The notes under the pieces were generated by a model. The model worked only from the letters and a program-made list of their open reading frames with translations, had not been told where the DNA came from and did no database searches. Positions 10,680-11,232 of a stretch of 11,232 nt of DNA are shown one piece after another. The position numbers were made by a program, and so were the translations under genes. This DNA comes from Baffinella frigidus. Lineage: Eukaryota > Cryptophyceae > Cryptomonadales > Baffinellaceae. The first letter of the stretch is position 1; every line of letters begins with the position of its first letter. The stretch is taken from NCBI GenBank assembly GCA_026770585.1, contig MU647522.1:38579-49810 (forward strand), given 5' to 3'.

Positions 10680-11232
10680 AGGAGGTTATGAGTCACATGC
10701 ACGCGGTTGACTGAACCGGGCAGCATTTGTACCAAAAGGAACTCGCACTAATCTCATCGCGTCTATCCATAGATTATATCTCAGATTTCAGTGGGGCTTG
10801 GAGCCATTCTGTACATTTAGAGCTTTAAAACTCCTCGATTTGTACCAGAGATCGTTTAGATGGACAGTTTCTGAGATAGAATCTATCAAGGGGCCCGATG
10901 GAATCTAGGAAGGCTGGGCACCGCAGAAGCCTGAAATTAATAAGTCATCCGACGTGTGGGAGACCTGCACCGCCCCAGCCGCGGTTCCTCGCGTAGCCCT
11001 ACCCTAATATACATATCTATATATATCCCTTCAGTGCCTGTGACGTCCTGAGACGTCAAAAGGCTCAAATGTCAACTTTGGCATTTTTTAATTAAGCCGC
11101 CTCTTAATGGAAAATTATAATAATAAAAAAACAGCTTGTCAGGCTCGCTAAGCTGAACCAATTGAGTAATTGGTGCTCAACGAATTGATAAATTCCTGAT
11201 TTATGAGACCCGGAAAACCGTCCTCCGCTAAA
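10680..11232. other. AT-richer flank without recognised gene
   Basis: Composition changes here: fewer repeats, more A/T. I see no ORF of note and no tRNA or rRNA. A perfect small hairpin TGACGTC-CTGA-GACGTCA lies at 11041-11058 (the TGACGT arms resemble bZIP sites), after a TATATCTATATATA-like tract near 11010. Confidence 0.5.

Noticed and set aside
10315-10691. Ser-Leu rich and Arg-Glu rich ORFs on both strands
   Set aside because: Translation of the CT microsatellite.
11100-11232. Possible tRNA or small RNA gene near the right edge
   Set aside because: I could not find cloverleaf arms, a T-loop GTTCRA box or a recognisable RNA motif.

Overview
The window looks like nuclear DNA of a microbial eukaryote, probably a unicellular alga or other protist. 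It has no bacterial-style operon and no long intact ORF. Instead there are short GC-rich exons with AG acceptors and GT (once GC) donors, separated by introns full of C-rich heptamers related to the plant/algal telomere unit CCCTAAA. The lineage cannot be fixed from this sequence; prasinophyte, haptophyte, pelagophyte or dinoflagellate would all be compatible.

All supported exons lie on the + strand and can be read as one gene. In order they are A (Ile-Val-Tyr-Pro-Pro...), B (...MDGFMSLAVDEVDMAM...), C (...LVMTFHPNSTF...RSPFPA), D (VLILRGRDVRAAEDV...EDIAIANE), E (MRLRQVGFAELSTMLEG...), F (VAPAEIDREKSVQ), G (AEKAEQERQESS), H (IDGTETEEQLGL) and I (GLSRLV...VVP.GGLEG, then stop). Every junction from A to I is in phase (1, 2, 0, 0, 1, 0, 1, 1). 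Exons A to E read as the C-terminal two thirds of a DUF1415-family protein (FHP motif, RSP-F-P motif, N-x(3)-LR-x-x-G motif). The N-terminal part of that domain should lie upstream. Exons F to I are a hydrophilic, Glu-rich tail that I do not recognise.

Every exon except F is duplicated in place, usually with its flanking intron: A at 142-707, B at 1640-3056, C at 3550-4407, D at 4455-5350 with a 5' fragment at 5839, E at 5372-6435, G at 7372-7916, H at 8621-8918 and I at 9224-9821. Most extra copies are broken by a lost acceptor or donor, a truncation or a fusion. For A and G several copies keep good splice signals. Most exons are not multiples of 3, so two copies of B, C, E or G cannot both be spliced in without a frameshift.

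Introns carry different homogenised heptamers: CCATAAA between B copies, CCAGAAA and CCCGAAA between D and E, CCCTACA before E6, CCCGAAA/CCCTGAA between F and H, and CCCAAAA then CCACACA between H and I. A G-rich segment at 815-1245 has the opposite strand bias. Three CT microsatellites (1-94, about 4222-4293, 10423-10656) and perfect heat-shock-element-like arrays (3814-3859, 4012-4067) also occur.

At least four copies of a ~105-bp TIR element (956-1059, 3083-3187, 6665-6769, 10224-10328) are present, with ends TATCCCTTAAGTGnCCA. Each carries an internal hairpin whose two arms change together between copies. Two further short dispersed repeat families occur. From about 9822 to 11232 I see no gene, only repeats and AT-richer unique DNA.
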